From Syngnathus acus (Eukaryota; Chordata; Actinopteri; Syngnathiformes; Syngnathidae): 64,000 nt of DNA. Location of the stretch: contig NC_051095.1 in assembly GCF_901709675.1 (NCBI RefSeq), forward strand, positions 9,327,956 to 9,391,955, read 5' to 3'. Positions 12,456 to 26,665 of the stretch are shown one piece after another (position 1 is the stretch's first letter; the number at the start of each line of letters is the position of its first letter). The notes under the pieces were generated by a model, which saw only the letters and a list, made by a program, of their open reading frames with translations, did not search any database and was not told the DNA's origin. A program made the translations under genes and the position numbers.

Positions 12456-15365
12456 TTGTCACCATGACGGCCAAAGGCAGATTTAAATGGCAATCTAGCT
12501 GTATTTGTAGAAATGTATTCATTTATTTAGTGTTTTCAATGAACCTGTTGGATTTTGTTGCTAATCAAAACAGCAGGCCAACCAACAGTGCCTTTCGTAT
12601 CCGGGTCTTTCAAGGGAAAATAGTTCTCGTAAATTCCACACTTCAGAAAAGATTATCAACTGAATTTGTGAAAATCTACCCTGCACTCTCCACATTTATT
12701 TTTTTTCCTCCACTTTTCTCACATCGACATGCATTCGCACAACGAGGCACTCTAAGGCGGCCAAAGTAGCCAAAAGGTCCAGTTGAGACACTGGCTGCTT
12801 TTTTTGTTTGTTTGTTTGTTCTCACTCTTCTTTCCGCCCTCTGTCTGGGACGAGCATGAACTTCTAGCTGACATCGAGTAGCTCAAAACGGCCATGCTAG
12901 CATACCATCCATCCGAAGGAAAGATGAAGATGGCAGGCGTGCTAACCGCTTGCCCGCTGTGCTGCCCTTCAATTCCAATCACAGAATGTTATTCAAACAT
13001 GATTTCACCATCCCCGATATTCGCACGAGTGGAAAAACAAACACAAGTTGAGAATGCGTCCTCCATTGAATCATGTGGCTGCTGTCCATTGGTGGGAAAG
13101 TGCTGATTAATTGTGTCATAGCCCTGTGAGAAAGTACGCCCAGCGCGAAGCACTAATTACGGGCCTGGGGCAGAAGGGGAGCATTGAGGGGGTTGGCCGA
13201 GAGAAAAGAGGAGGGTGGAAAAACTCGACAGTGAACAATGGCTCATGTCATATCTCAAGACAATGAGGAGACCAAAGAATGGCAGCAAAGGAGAAGTTAA
13301 TGAGCTGTGTCACCTGGTATCTGACAGAGGACGCTCTTGCTCACATTGAGTGTCAATTCAAGATGACAAACACTTCCAATAACTGTTGCTGCTGCTGCTG
13401 TTGTTCTTGCTGCAATTGATGCTGGTGGTGTGTTTAAGGCAGGGGTGTCAAACATTGCAATTTGGGTTCAGAATGGTACGTAAAAGTAAATGCATGATCA
13501 GGAGGGATGTCCCAATCACATTTGCCGAGAAGTCGGTCAGTCCTGATCAGACACCTCGGCAGTGCATTTGGAAGAAAAGGTTAGACTGTAAATAATTGAC
13601 CTTTACATATCACATATACTTTACAAGTTTTTTTTTTGAGTTTGAAACAGATTTTTGCATAATACTCATAATATAAAAATGTAAACGTTCTCTATTTGAA
13701 ACTTTGGTTTCTTTCACTGGATTTCACCTAAAAGTGTCATGTTGATTAGCGGGCCCATTAGCGTACGCTCTGCCACACAGGCCGCTTGACAACGTTGTGT
13801 GCCCTCTCCGTGTTTACGCTCGCGTCGACCTCTCGCCCGAGGTCTCTTCCTAGGTCCCCGCGCCGCTAATGCGACACATGTTTTCATGAGGCAAGACAAG
13901 CAACCCCGCCATGGTGGCTGCTCTCCACAACTAATGATGTCAAGTGATTCCCGCTTCACCAAATCCCCCTTTTTAAAAGCAGGGGTCAGTACGGGGGGCT
14001 CGAGGAGGGGTCGGTGAGACGAGGAGGGCAGCTCGGATGATTTTTGTGATTTGATGCTCATTGTGGGGATATTGTTTTTAATTGCCGCTCTGCCTGGATT
14101 CCCCGCTGCCTATCGCAGGACATTTAGGGCAACCTATTTTCTGTGACTCACCTACCGGTTTATATTTACAACTCCATAGTAAAGTCAGATTAGCGTAAAA
14201 TTAGAGCAAAACACCATAGATGGGCTAACGAACAGAATCAATGTCACCGGGTCATATATCTTCCAGTAACAGAGATTTGAGTGGCGATACATGAAGACTT
14301 CAATCACACTTCAAACATTTTCTTACTTTTTAAAGAATGGATTCATGGAATTTCCCTTTGTTTTCATGCTTTAGGTGACAAACTTGACGACGTACCCAAT
14401 TAAACCACTGCACTTCGAATGTGTGTTATCATAAGTGTTTTTGTGGAAATGGTCAGGCTTGTGAATAAACGGGGGTGAGAAGTATCACGACGAGTCCGAG
14501 ACGATGACTCAAAGTAATGGAGCATAATGATGTCTCGACGCGGTAGTAGCTCTGGTGGGGGCGGGGGCAAAAAAGACCCACGAAGCTCTCGGGTCAGGGG
14601 TTGGACAATGTGAACATTCAGCTACTTAGCTTCTCTTTGCAACTTTGTGACAAAATGTGTTTGCCCAACACCAATTAAGATGCCTGTGTGCGCACTCCGG
14701 TCAATGGGTTTGACGGGGAGGGCGCTCCTGCGACGTGACATGTCCCTGAGCACGAACAAGCCGGCCTGTGTCCTCGCTGCCGTAATTGGTGTCCCTTGCA
14801 ATGCGCCGCTTCCCAGGGTCCCGGCCTTTGTGTGGCAATGGCACTGCTAAATGAGGGGAGTCGGGGCTTTAATGGAACTCCTGTGAGCATTAAACAAACA
14901 CACGCCCCCCCATGGCCCAGCCTGGTGCGTAGAACAGCTGGGAGTCGTGTGATGGAACTTGGGAGGACATCCCTGCCGTCCCTTCGCCCGTTGTAGCTTT
15001 GAGTGATGTTCTCTCAGGAGATCAGCTCTGCCAGGATGGAGCTGCTGGTGGCCTGCAAGGACGGAATGCTTGCTCATGTAGAGGCAGTAAGGGCAGCATG
15101 GTGGTTAGTATGTCTGCTTCACGGGATAAGAAACAAGATTTTCTTTCTCTCTTTGACGTACTATGATCACTTTGCAAAATGTCCGTGGTTAGGGGGTGGG
15201 GGGCAGTCATATAAGTCAGACGGCCTGTTTGTGTGACCTCCACTTAGAAGAAACTATAGGACTAACTAAAGAAGGACTAAGTGGACAACTTAAAGGCATG
15301 CATCCAACACAAACATTGAAAAGTTATATTTGAACTAGTCTAATCATGGTTTTCTGATTCATATT

Positions 15366-15433
15366 GCTTTCATGGAATGAGAATGAAGCGGATTATTTGG
15401 CTTTCACGGAATGAGAATGAAGCAGATTATTTG
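15366..15433 (+). repeat. Tandem duplication, 34-bp unit x2
   Basis: Two adjacent 34-bp units sharing GGAATGAGAATGAAGC and GATTATTTG differ at only two positions, so the duplication is probably recent. Confidence 0.8.
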
Positions 15434-16490
15434 ATCTAGTTTTGTCCTACCTTTGTTGACGACTAAAATCCAATCACGTTGAACATTAAATATCTTGTCT
15501 TTGTTGTGTATTCAATTGAATAGAGTTTGGAAATGGTTCTGTTTTGTTTTTGTTCACACAATATCCCCAAATCATTGAAATTGAGATTTGGGTGTTGTAT
15601 AATGTAACCTAACTATGATTTCCATTTGACACCAGAGCAACTGCGATTGGCTGGTAAAAAGAACGCGGCGGCTCCAAGGCAGGCAAATCTCTGCCCGATT
15701 TGTCAATGGGGGGCTCTTGAGCAGTGTGTTGATATTGTGCGGCTAATGTGTTTGCGCTGGCTGCGATAGAGGGGATTAGCTCCCTTTGTGGTGGTCTCGC
15801 CGGCACCGCAGACTACTGGACTTTGAAAGCATACTAGCCAACTTACTCAGCGGACAAATCAAAGCCGCCTGAAAAATGGTTTCCCCTTCGGGCACACGGT
15901 TGACGGCTTGACCCCTTGTTTGGGAAAAGGTACGACACGCAAACGCACGCACACTCACACACACTTGCTGTGTTTGCAGAACGATTGTGGGTCAAGGTGA
16001 CAAATGGCAAACACCAAATAAATCTTGTGTGCGCTGACCTCCTGCCAAGAATCCAGCCAACAATTAACCCACCTCCTCGTCTACTTACTAACATCGCCCC
16101 CCCCACACACACACTTGTTGTAAAGCAGGGAGAACATCTAGCTAAAAACCAAAGTTGGAGAGTGTTAATTCACAAAAAGACCATCTTCCGTCAAAGTACT
16201 TTGGATCTCAAGGTCATGCATGTCCACAAATAAATATAAATTTGAAGGGGAAAAAGTCATTTGCTAACCAAAACGGCAGCATGTAAACAACTTCTCAAAT
16301 GTATTTTTCACTTTCACTTATTTTTCTCTCATAAACTGAATTTGAACTTTATATTGTTATTCAAAATTACATTTTGGTAATATTCTGACGTTTCCCCCCC
16401 ACAGCGTTAAAAGTATTAAAACTTTATCTTATCACTTTATCTTATCACCTTTTATTTTCAGGCCTTTTTTTTCTCGTAAAATTCAAACGA

Positions 16491-16651
16491 CATTTGCATG
16501 ATTTAATATCAATAATTTGATTTACTTTATTTTGGTAATATTCTTACTTACTACTTAAAATTACTACATAAAATTCCAATTACATTTGCATGATTAAATA
16601 TCAATGATTTACTTTATTTTGGTAATATTCTTACTTACTACTTATAAAATT
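16491..16651 (+). repeat. Tandem duplication, 92-bp period
   Basis: About 70 bp beginning CATTTGCATGAT and including TTTACTTTATTTTGGTAATA is found at 16491-16562 and again at 16583-16651 with few changes. ATTTGCAT is an inverse octamer (POU-type) motif, present once per copy. Confidence 0.8.
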
Positions 16652-17775
16652 AAAATTATCCTTAATTCTACTATTATGATTTGTTCTCATACACTTAGAA
16701 ATGACCAAAACAATAATGACTCATTCATCGTAATACTATTCTGACATTTTTTCTTGTATCATTGAAGCTAACATTATTTTTGTAATATAAAAATGAATTA
16801 TTTATAAAACACTCTAACATCGTCACTTTTGAGTGAAAATTAAGGCTAATAAATTATTAGCTAGTCAATTATTACTAATATGTTCTTTTTCGTCACAGTG
16901 TTGCAGCTTGGTCTGAATGTAATTCCCACGATAAAGGGGGATCACTATATTAGATGATGCACTCAACGCTATAACATAGAAGTGCTTGGTAAATACATCA
17001 CATAGCATTTTCATCCAAGTGTACAAAACCATGGTAATGTCTGTAGGTGATGTGCTAAATTCCAGAAGATAAGGCCCCAGCAAAAAAGGAATGCAAATGT
17101 GTGTTAGAATTCCCATTCCCCAATTGACCTTGCGTCCCTTTTCTACCTCTCTAGACAATCGCATTGCATGCAATTAAATAACCTGAGTAAATAATGACAT
17201 ATAATTTGCTCTTGAAGGGCAGATTGAAGCGTCACTTAATCCAGTTAGGAGCGACTGACTACCTGACACCCAGCCTGAGCCGCGGATTAGCTACGACGCC
17301 TTCGCTGAGACCGTTTTAAACGAGATTAATGTCAACGCATTGACCTGCGTGAACGTCTCCATTAGCGATGGTATTTGAACACAGCACAGCCTCGGGCTGA
17401 TCAGCTGCCGCCGCACTGGCGTGTGGATACACATATATACGAAGTTATATCGCATCCGACAACAAGGATGTTGTTCTTCTGCATGCTGTTATTCGGCCTT
17501 CCTCGTGTTCTGGGTGGTGGACTGCTGCGTTTGTGTTTTTGCTGCGGATCTATGAAAATCCAACGACAAGACTGGATTTTTGACACCTCTGTATTGTTGT
17601 TGCGTAAACATGGTGCAATCCCCGTAAAAAACATACAATAAACATTTTCACTTTTATTCCTCAAAGTGAAGCAGCCATTTTGTAGTTCATATTCAAAATT
17701 CTATCATTGGAATTGTTTACAGTACGTCAAAGAATCGTAATGCTTTTCAATACTCACCACAAGATGGGAGAGGCA

Positions 17776-17778
<3 letters not shown>

Positions 17779-17802
<24 letters not shown>
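17779..17802. repeat. (TA)n microsatellite
   Basis: Uninterrupted TA dinucleotides, followed by a poly-T run. Confidence 0.9.
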
Positions 17803-17806
<4 letters not shown>

Positions 17807-19039
17807 TTTTTTTTTTTAAATCAATGGGTTTCTAGTCACAGTTTGGATTTTTCCATGACTGTTGTATTTTGTTATTGCGGGAACGAGCTGGAGAGCATTC
17901 GCATTTGCGAAGCTGTGTGGTCTGAGCAAATGTCGGGGAAAAAAACGCCTGAAAGTATGACAGCTATGATAAACTTTTCCCTAAATAAAACACAGCAGAC
18001 AAATGTGTTGCTACAGGTGACAAATGAAATAAACTTTTAGCAAATTGGAGGAGGCGAAGTCATGGTTTCAATCACAGACCGCACAAATAACATCTAAAAA
18101 AAAAAAACAGCAACTGAAGACCTTTCAGCTTAGCCACTCACTACTACATGTTGAATAAACCATGGTATGATAAATAATCATGTAAAAAATACTACAAGAA
18201 TAAAGTTCTACTTTTCTGAACATTTTTATGAAAAACAGCCACACAAAAAAGTTTTAATTTTATGACAAAAAACAAAATATAACGTGACCCGTAATACAAA
18301 TACAATCTGACAAAAAATACAATACAAAATAATTGTAATATTAGGATTAGAATACTTGAACTTTACATGAAAAAAAATCTTATTCTTCACACACCTGCCA
18401 CTGGCCGTTTCTATTAAACACTTTTTTTGGGGGGGGGGGGGACGGATGCGCCCAAACCAAGGAAGCCCACCCGAAAGAGAAAAACAAAAGAATATTGTAA
18501 TATGGCTCCAACAATAATAAATAACAATAAAATTCTGAATCGCAAGTTTTTGTGTTTCTACCTCCCGCTGTGAGAGGGCACTTTGCGACTTTTTCCCCAA
18601 GGTGATCTTTTTGTGAAATCAGATAAAAAGTGCTAAGCGTCATAAATTTCATCTCTGCCTTTTCTCCTTGTAGAGAAGGGAGGGGAAAGCGTCCCAGAAA
18701 TGTATTTTTTTTTCCAAAGATTTGTGAGCCTTCACTTGGACCATGGTCCAACCCCACCCCCCTCCCCCTTCTCTCGCCTTTTCCCACAGACCTTGTGAAG
18801 CTAAAACACGTCCAGTTTACATCTCAACTGTGCTGAGTTGCAGCAAAGCGTGAAATGTTTCCACTCGCTGGCGGAGCGTCTGCTTAATTTTAACTCATTT
18901 TTATAGATGTCAGAATATTTGGCCTGGATTAAAAGAGCTAATCAGACACTGGTGTCTCGATCAGACTTTCCCAAAACCTTTTAAATGCTGCACATCTTAA
19001 TGCATTGGTACAAAGTCACCACACCTTTTGTTAACCAAC

Positions 19040-19320
19040 ACTCTCAGCGTGGCCCACTACCCTTATCCCAATACTAACCCCTTACTCAACAAACTAGTAA
19101 TTAACCCTACTGTCAACCCAATCATCTAAGCCAATTCCGAACGTAATCCAAACTCTAACCCTACACCCAACTATCCTGAATAACTAGCAGCTATTCCTTA
19201 AAATATAATGGCTAACCCTTTAATCCTAATCTTTACCTAAACCCCTCACGCGTACAACTAGAAACTAACACAGCCCTAATCCCTGACCCTAAACCTGCCC
19301 TAACAACTATCATTGTGAAG
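19040..19320. repeat. Decayed telomere-like C/A-rich tract
   Basis: CTAACCC, CCCTAA and TAACCCT words recur in imperfect form for nearly 300 bp (for example CTCTAACCCTACACCC, GGCTAACCCTTTAATCC, GACCCTAAACCTGCCCTAAC). The strand is strikingly poor in G. This fits an old interstitial telomeric array that has accumulated mutations, though simple C/A-rich DNA is an alternative. Confidence 0.5.
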
Positions 19321-19604
19321 AACAAGCCACCCTGGACCTTCACCCCCCCAGTCTTAAATGGCAGCTGACCCCAATCCGAAAATGCTCAATACAAACTCAA
19401 AATGACTAACAAAACCAATTTCCAATCAAAAGCCAGGACCCAAAGAATGCCCGACATCTAAAAACTTCCAAAGAGCGAAACCGTCTTGGGTCCAGTACAT
19501 TTGGACGAGTGCCAGTTCCATCTGATAGACCAGTATTTCAAAGCAGCCACTCACCTGCGTTTACTCAATGCTCGAAGAATTCTTAGGTTGCCTCATACGT
19601 GCAT

Positions 19605-19666
<62 letters not shown>
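19605..19666. repeat. (CA)n microsatellite
   Basis: About 31 perfect CA units. Confidence 0.95.
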
Positions 19667-19669
<3 letters not shown>

Positions 19670-22600
19670 CACCGTCTGTCATCCAAACGACTCGTGTTGT
19701 TGTGTGTCCAATAGAGCATGTAAACATCACTTAGCTTTTAATTACTAGCCTGGTGATGTTTGTTCAACTTTGGCGGACAAATTAATGGCCAATTAACAGC
19801 AGTTAATAGTTAGGTCCTGTCTACCCTATAAACACAAACGGTTGGACGGTTTAACAACACTTGAAACTTCCCAAGTCCTTATAAATTCCATTTCTTTTTT
19901 TTTTTTTGTTGCACTTTGTCATCACTGGTAAAGGTCTGCAGGTAGACCAAGATAGATTATTTGGAGTATGCAAAATGATACTTGCCCATATGATGATGAG
20001 CAAAGGACAGTCAAAAAGCGAATGCATTGATTCCAGCCTCAAGTTTTGCCTTATCAAAGCTTGGATGCCCCAATTAGCCGAGAATGTGTGTGTGTGCGGG
20101 GGGGGGCAGTTTTTTCAAACGCCTTTTCATTTTAAGTGAGTGATTTGTCTGTTTTCTGGACCATATAACCAATAATGCTGCTTATTCATCAAATAATAAA
20201 TAAAATGAGGTCGGGCTCCAGTCTTTCAGTCTTTTTCTTCTTTGTTTAATCAAAGTGAATTCCAAAATGTAAAAGTTAGAAATTAAAAGTTGCATTACTT
20301 TACCCGTCTTGTCTCAACTTTTTGAAGCAGCAGAGCCATGCTGCCAAAAAGCACAACTACGACATTAATGTACGTTGACAATTTGTGTCAATATGCACTT
20401 TTGAAGTTTTTTGCTAGTGTGTTTTGGACTGCTGACTCTCCGTCCTTTGTCTTCTGTGTGGGGCAGCATGGCCTCCGCCCCAATTCACCATGAAAGGCTT
20501 GTTACATTTTATTGTTGAAGAATCCGAAACTCGGGAGCAAATACTTTACCAAAAAACATTGTCATTTTGCTGTTTTTGGAGTCATTTGTCCGTCTGACCG
20601 CCGCCTCTCCCAGTCCTTTATCTGCGTATATTGTGCAGTTACCGAAAACAACAAAATATTGAGCGGCATACATGTTTACGTGTCGTGCAATTTCTGCCAA
20701 GCAACAAGTGGTTGCGTCTGTTAGCTAGCTTACGTTTTATGGCTTTAACGTAGTTTTGGAATTAAAATAACTGTTTGATTTCCACAAACCGAGGTAAAGT
20801 AAAGTGAACTTAACACTCCAGGCGTGTCAGAATTTCTTTTGTCATTCAGGTAGAGTTCAGGTATGGGATGCATTAGAGGCCTGGGCAAGCACACTGATCA
20901 AAGAGTGAGCGGTGAAGACATCAAATACAACTCCATTCAAACAAACTGTAAAAAATACAATAAAAAAAATAAAATCATGGCAGAAATATGTCAATATTTT
21001 CTTAAGCCGAGGTCAAATATTTCATCTATTTCAACTCATTTTTTGACGTGACAGGTCAAAGTATAGCATGTGTCTGCTTTGCACTGCACACATAAATGAA
21101 AACATGTGCAGCTTTGTGCCGCTTGCAATTTTTCGAGATGAAGCCATGACAAGATGTATATTTTCATAACTATTTGGTGACTTCCATCCAGCTATACATT
21201 TTCGATAGCCTCGCCCTCACCTCGTAGGTGAGCTGGATTATATCCCAGATGACGATGCGGGGCGGACTCAGAACTGGTCGGCAGTCAGCCTGCACATATT
21301 GACAAAGAACAAGCATCCTGCCTCAGATTCAAACCTTTGGACGATTTAGACTTCAAAGAAACAAACGTTCATGTTTTTGAATTGTGTCAGAAGGGCTTAG
21401 TACAAAAGTGTTCAAATAAAAGGCAAGTAGGGATGGATGCATCCAACTGCACCGCAGACTCCAGTCCTGTAGATGGCAGTAATGCCAGTTGAATACAACT
21501 CACTGCAGTACTAAAAACATTTTTTTGTGTGTGTTTCAAAAGAATTACAAATGACAAGTCAAAAAAGAGTCTTCCTCTCCCTGTCTGCACTCTGTGGGGC
21601 AGCATGACCTCTGCCCCAAGTTACAAGCCACACACTGATCAACGACTGAATTAATGTTGTTTTTTAAAATATGATTTCAGTCTGCTGTTTTCGAGTTTCA
21701 AAACACTTTCTGACCCTGGTTATGTTCCTGAACATGTGACCTGGTTGCACCACAAGGTGTATCTCAAGGTGTCACTCCCCGTCCTTTCTCCCTGTACACC
21801 AGGCGGGTACCAAAAACATGAATTGGCTTTTGTGCTTGTGTTTTCTTCTGACTTCAAATGTCAGAGAGGGTTATTTTCGGGTATAGCCAGTGTAGTGAAA
21901 GAAAAGAAAACTCATCAAGTCCCAACATGCCCCAGAGTGAAAACCGAGCCGTCAACACAAATCCTCAAATAATCTTTCAAGGTATTTTTCATCTCGTCCT
22001 CCCCTGTTGCGGCAGACGGGTGATATAATGTCTGATTTAAAACCTAGCAGCCAATTAGAGGTGCACATGCGTCCCGCCGCCCGTACTGCAAGTCGGCTCG
22101 ACGAGTGGGAGCTGTTTGGCCTCGAGTGGCCAGCCATGAATTACTGCTCGTTTGCACTTCTTCACTGGAGGCCCCCAATCTTTGAGGATGAATCTGCTTC
22201 CTACGTTGCCAAATTGTACAGCTTGACTGATCACCTTGAAGTCAGCCTTGTGATTGTGTAAAATATATGGTGCCATTGGTGATAAACACCAGCCACCAAC
22301 CTACACAGACAGTCCATTCCAGTAGGTAAATTACAATCTTCATAATTTAGTGGCTCGGTTTGAACAAATTCTCAAGTAGCATAATGAGGACTGGGGTTCG
22401 TCCGGAATGATTGTTTCAAACCCAAGTAGTCGTAGTTGCCTGGCGATGGTCCTTGACATTTTTTTGCACATCGAATCCAAAGTAAGAGTTTATCAAAGTA
22501 GCAGGCCTGAAATTCCCTTGATTTGACTAATTCAAACCAAAGTGGTCAACTTCATAATTTTGGGTCTTTCCAGGAGTTCTGCAACTTTTCAGTGAGCTTT

Positions 22601-24122
22601 TGGAGGTCATTTGTCAGACCCCTAAAATGTATATATGTTTGCACGGATTACTTTCACAAAACACAAAACGTTTTGTGTCATTGTGAGGATGACCCCCCCC
22701 CATGTGTTTTGTTCATCACCCATCTGTCTCGAATTGCTACGTATGTTTGATGCTTTTGATTTGGCTTAATTCCCTCGCTGGAAATGGTCACATTACGCAC
22801 AGTTAAATTGGCTGCACACTTAAATTGCACACCAAAATGGCTGCATCCAACCAAAACGGCTGACTTTTTAATTCATGGCCTTGGGACCTTTTTCGTTCTC
22901 GGTTCGAGTTGTAAGAACTTTCCGTGAGTTCTGACGCTCGTCATGCTGGTATTGTTCTGCGAGGCTGGACTCGGGGTGCCGCTGGTTGAACTTTGGGATG
23001 TAAATTTCCAACAATACATGTGCACATTTGCAAAAACGGATGCATTTTTATCATTTCATCACCTGGTGCTCTGGCGTTTGTTATGATTGGTGGACATGAC
23101 ACTATGATCCCACCTCACTTAACCCAGTCAGCAAGAGTCACTAATCAAGTCTTTTGAATCAAACATCCTGTCCCACTGGGAAAAGAAAACGTTGCCCTTT
23201 GTCTTTGTTTTTCTTCTCCACACTATCTGCTAATGAGGACTCGGGGGTCGACGTAATTGTTGCAGGAAAGCCGCACTGATCAGACGTGCAATTTGAAGGG
23301 GGGGGAAAATGAGGTTGTCTCGGATGACCTCATCCCTTTGGTCCAACGGGCGGGCAGGCGGGGAAGCGCCTCAGGCTGGGCTTTTCTGATTTGTCGTCTT
23401 GGGTCAGCAGCATCGCATGTGTGCGATGTGTTTTTTGGATGTCAAGTGAGGTCACGGTGTCGAGCCGACGCCAGCCATTGATGATGACTGTGACATGATT
23501 GGACCTCCTATGGATGATTCCATTTCCAGTCAAGGAGATTTATTCCAGTCGGAGCGGCTCATCTTATCAAAAGTTCTCACAGAAGAATGCTGATTAAAGG
23601 CCTGTGATTAAGTGGGATTGTGGAATTAACTCATTGGAATTTGGAATTGAACATTTGCAAACTCCCGTTCCCGAGTAACAAGGCAGGGAACTCCTGGATG
23701 TCATCTAGCGCCCTGGATACAGGCCACAGATGTCTTTTTTGTGGTCAACAGTTTTTTAAGGCAACCCGCGATGATTAAACATCAATTAGGTCAAGAGCCA
23801 CTTGATGTGCGAATCAAACCAGACGACGGTTGTTGCTTTGTATAGCGCGTACGTCTGCATCGGTTACCGACCCACGTAGACATTTTATCTTCTCCAAAGA
23901 AAAAAAAGAAATATTATTGCAGTTTATTGATCTCAGTTGGAACAATCTCTACGTAAACAGCATATGTCTGTACTATACTGCCCCCTTTTGGACAAGGTGT
24001 ACAGACCAGAAGGGGCTCTGTCAGACAATCAATTATGGAGCATGCTTAATAGTCGACATTCTATTTTATCCTGGTACTACAATGTGTTATATAACATACA
24101 GTATTATTTCATTATTCAGTAT

Positions 24123-24298
24123 TACCGTACTGGCCCGAATATAAGACAACCCCGATTATAAGACGACCCCCTCTTTTTCAAGACTGAAGTTTGAAAAAAA
24201 GCCTATGTCTAGACCCCGAATGTAAGACGACCCCCCCCCCCTTTTTCAGTTTTATTTCAATGAAAAAAACCTCGTCTTATATTCAGGCCAATACGGTA
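24123..24298. mobile_element. Non-autonomous DNA transposon (MITE) with ~25-bp inverted termini
   Basis: The left end reads TACCGTACTGGCCCGAATAT and continues AAGAC. The reverse complement of the right end reads TACCGTATTGGCCTGAATAT and continues AAGAC, so the two termini are inverted repeats with two mismatches in 25 bp. The 176-bp interior has no coding potential and contains internal GAATRTAAGACGACCCC duplicates and a poly-C run. The superfamily was not determined and a target-site duplication is not clear. Confidence 0.75.
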
Positions 24299-26228
24299 TA
24301 TCATTATTCATTCTTTTTCTCAGGAAAAACCCGCTGCAAAACATGTTTTTTTAATATAGGGAGTATGGAACGGATTTAGATCATTTGGGTTTATTTCAGT
24401 GGAGAATAATGATTTGCGATAAGAATGCTTTGAGCTTTCTGAATTTGGAGTCCGAGCGTATGATAAATGAATGAACAATTTCAACTTGTATCTCAAGGCG
24501 CCGCTGAATACCCCGTACAGGAAATGACTCCAAATACCGCATGAGAAATTTTCACGAGGGTGCCACCGGCTGGAGCTGATGGGGCACTGCCCCCATGTAA
24601 AAAAGTTATCCTAGCTTACCACATTGAGCAGATGGCGGCTGGATCCCTCTGGATAGCTTGCAGTTCGTCACAATCCACGATGTAAATCCAACAACAAGCA
24701 AGAGATCACACCTTCCGCCGCGGAGAGCAAACAGATCTTGCGCTCACAAAGCGCTCTCTTTGCCACTTGAGACAAAAACAAACAGTAGCACTCCATAGAC
24801 ACCGCATAAATAGGGACTACGACCATTATCAAAGAATGTCTTCCCTTCATCTCGGGCCACTTAAGTGTTGGACTCGCTATAATTACATGCATGGACTGGA
24901 TTTATAGCCTTTGATTTTATAGAAGTTGTCGGAGCAAACATTGTTACACAAGACACTTTGGGTTGGTTTTGGGAGCCTTCATAGGAGCGAGGAAATGGGA
25001 CATCTTAAAAACTGAGTTCAATGAAATGATTTTGATTGGCAAAACTTGCTAGATCTCGCAAAAGGGAAATGTACTTCTGAATCGGCCAAACTTAGCTGGT
25101 AGTACAAGAACATGGTGTGATTTCCCAAAACCTTTTTTTCCCCCCCTCATCTTTATTCTTTTTCGAACATTCACCCACAAAATTGAATTTGAGTCCGAAT
25201 AGACAGCACTCCAGGTGCTGGATGAACGCCAGGGTCTCTGCATACAAGAAAATAGCTCAGCGTGAATGATGCTCATCAATGACTTTGCGACACACTGCCT
25301 GCCTACAACACCGGTGTCATTCAACCGCAGGCGGCAGTGCAGGCACAAATTGTAGAGTATCCAATCCAGCAGGAAGCCTTGAGCGGCATCATTGTTCTTC
25401 AGCAGAGCAGAACTCTTGTTGATGGTGTGCGTCTCAGTAACCATACAGATAAATGCACTTCAAAGCTTTACGTTGTGCGTGCGTGCGAGCGTGCGTGCGT
25501 GCATGTCTGTGTGTGCGTGACTGAGATAATAGCGAGCCTTTGATGCACACCAGTGATTCGTTTTGCCATTCTTTCCTCTCTGGGCCTCCTATGAAGAACA
25601 AGAAGTAGAAGAAGAAGAAGAAGAGACAACCCTTATTGCCTGCGCCCACTGTGTCAATAACGGAATTGTTTTGGAGACTTCCTACGCATCTCTGGGCCTT
25701 CATGCGGGCGTTCTTTCATGTGACAGCCTATCTGTACCTTGCATCTGCTTCTGTAGCATGCAAACGCTCACACGATGGGACCAGCTCAGCATCCCCGCGC
25801 CCCACTCGTGAGCAAGCTTCTTAGCATCAATGCATTACTTTTATAGACACACAAGACATGAGATAAGAATTTGACAGTATGTTCAGTTGTATTCATGACT
25901 TCGTCACCTAGAGTCCCTTAAAGAGCAGAAAACCTGCATATAATTGATGTCCAATATGAATATAACCTTCCCAAATTAGAGAAAATATAGTGCGAAAGCA
26001 CCAACAAGTGTTTTGCAACAACAAAAATCAGGCCTGAGCTCCCGCCCCCCCAAATATATATGAATTACTGAATGATAAACCTACAAATAGGTGATTCACT
26101 GAGTGCAAAAGTGTTTGGATGCAGGTGACCATTGAGCTATTTGTGGGGGGGGCTGGGGTTAGGCCAGCCCACAAATAGTGCAAATAAAAGGATAATTGAC
26201 TCCCATTATGAATGCATGTTGTAAAAAA

Positions 26229-26250
26229 TAATAATAATAATAATAATAAG
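26229..26250. repeat. (AAT)n microsatellite
   Basis: Seven perfect trinucleotide units. Confidence 0.85.
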
Positions 26251-26665
26251 TTTGTTTTGTCTTCTTAAAAAAAGTCTTGGGGAACATTCCCCACAAAAAT
26301 AATAACACTAAATTAAAAATAATGAAAAGTTGTCAAATTGTTATACCCTGCAAATATTTGTGGCCAATAGGGGAAATTTTGAACAAGTTGAAAATTTACT
26401 CACGACAACAACAAAAATCAAATAACTGTTGGCAAAGGACTTGCCACAGTTTTGACCTTGACATTTGTGACCTTGAACGAACCCTGAAGAGAATGCGCAT
26501 TTTGCTACCTTCACCAAAAGTGTTTGGCCGTCAGTGTAATAGGTGGTTGTCTGAAAAACACAATGTGCAATTCGCTTTGTTTCATGTTTAGTGAGACTTA
26601 ACATTAACAACATTAATGCCTCAGTATTGCTGGAGCTTTTTTGGCGGGAAAAGAAAAAAGTAAAC

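Noticed and set aside
14640-14960. Overlapping frames on both strands suggesting a small gene
   Set aside because: Frames arise from GC-rich composition; no conserved motif or exon structure seen.
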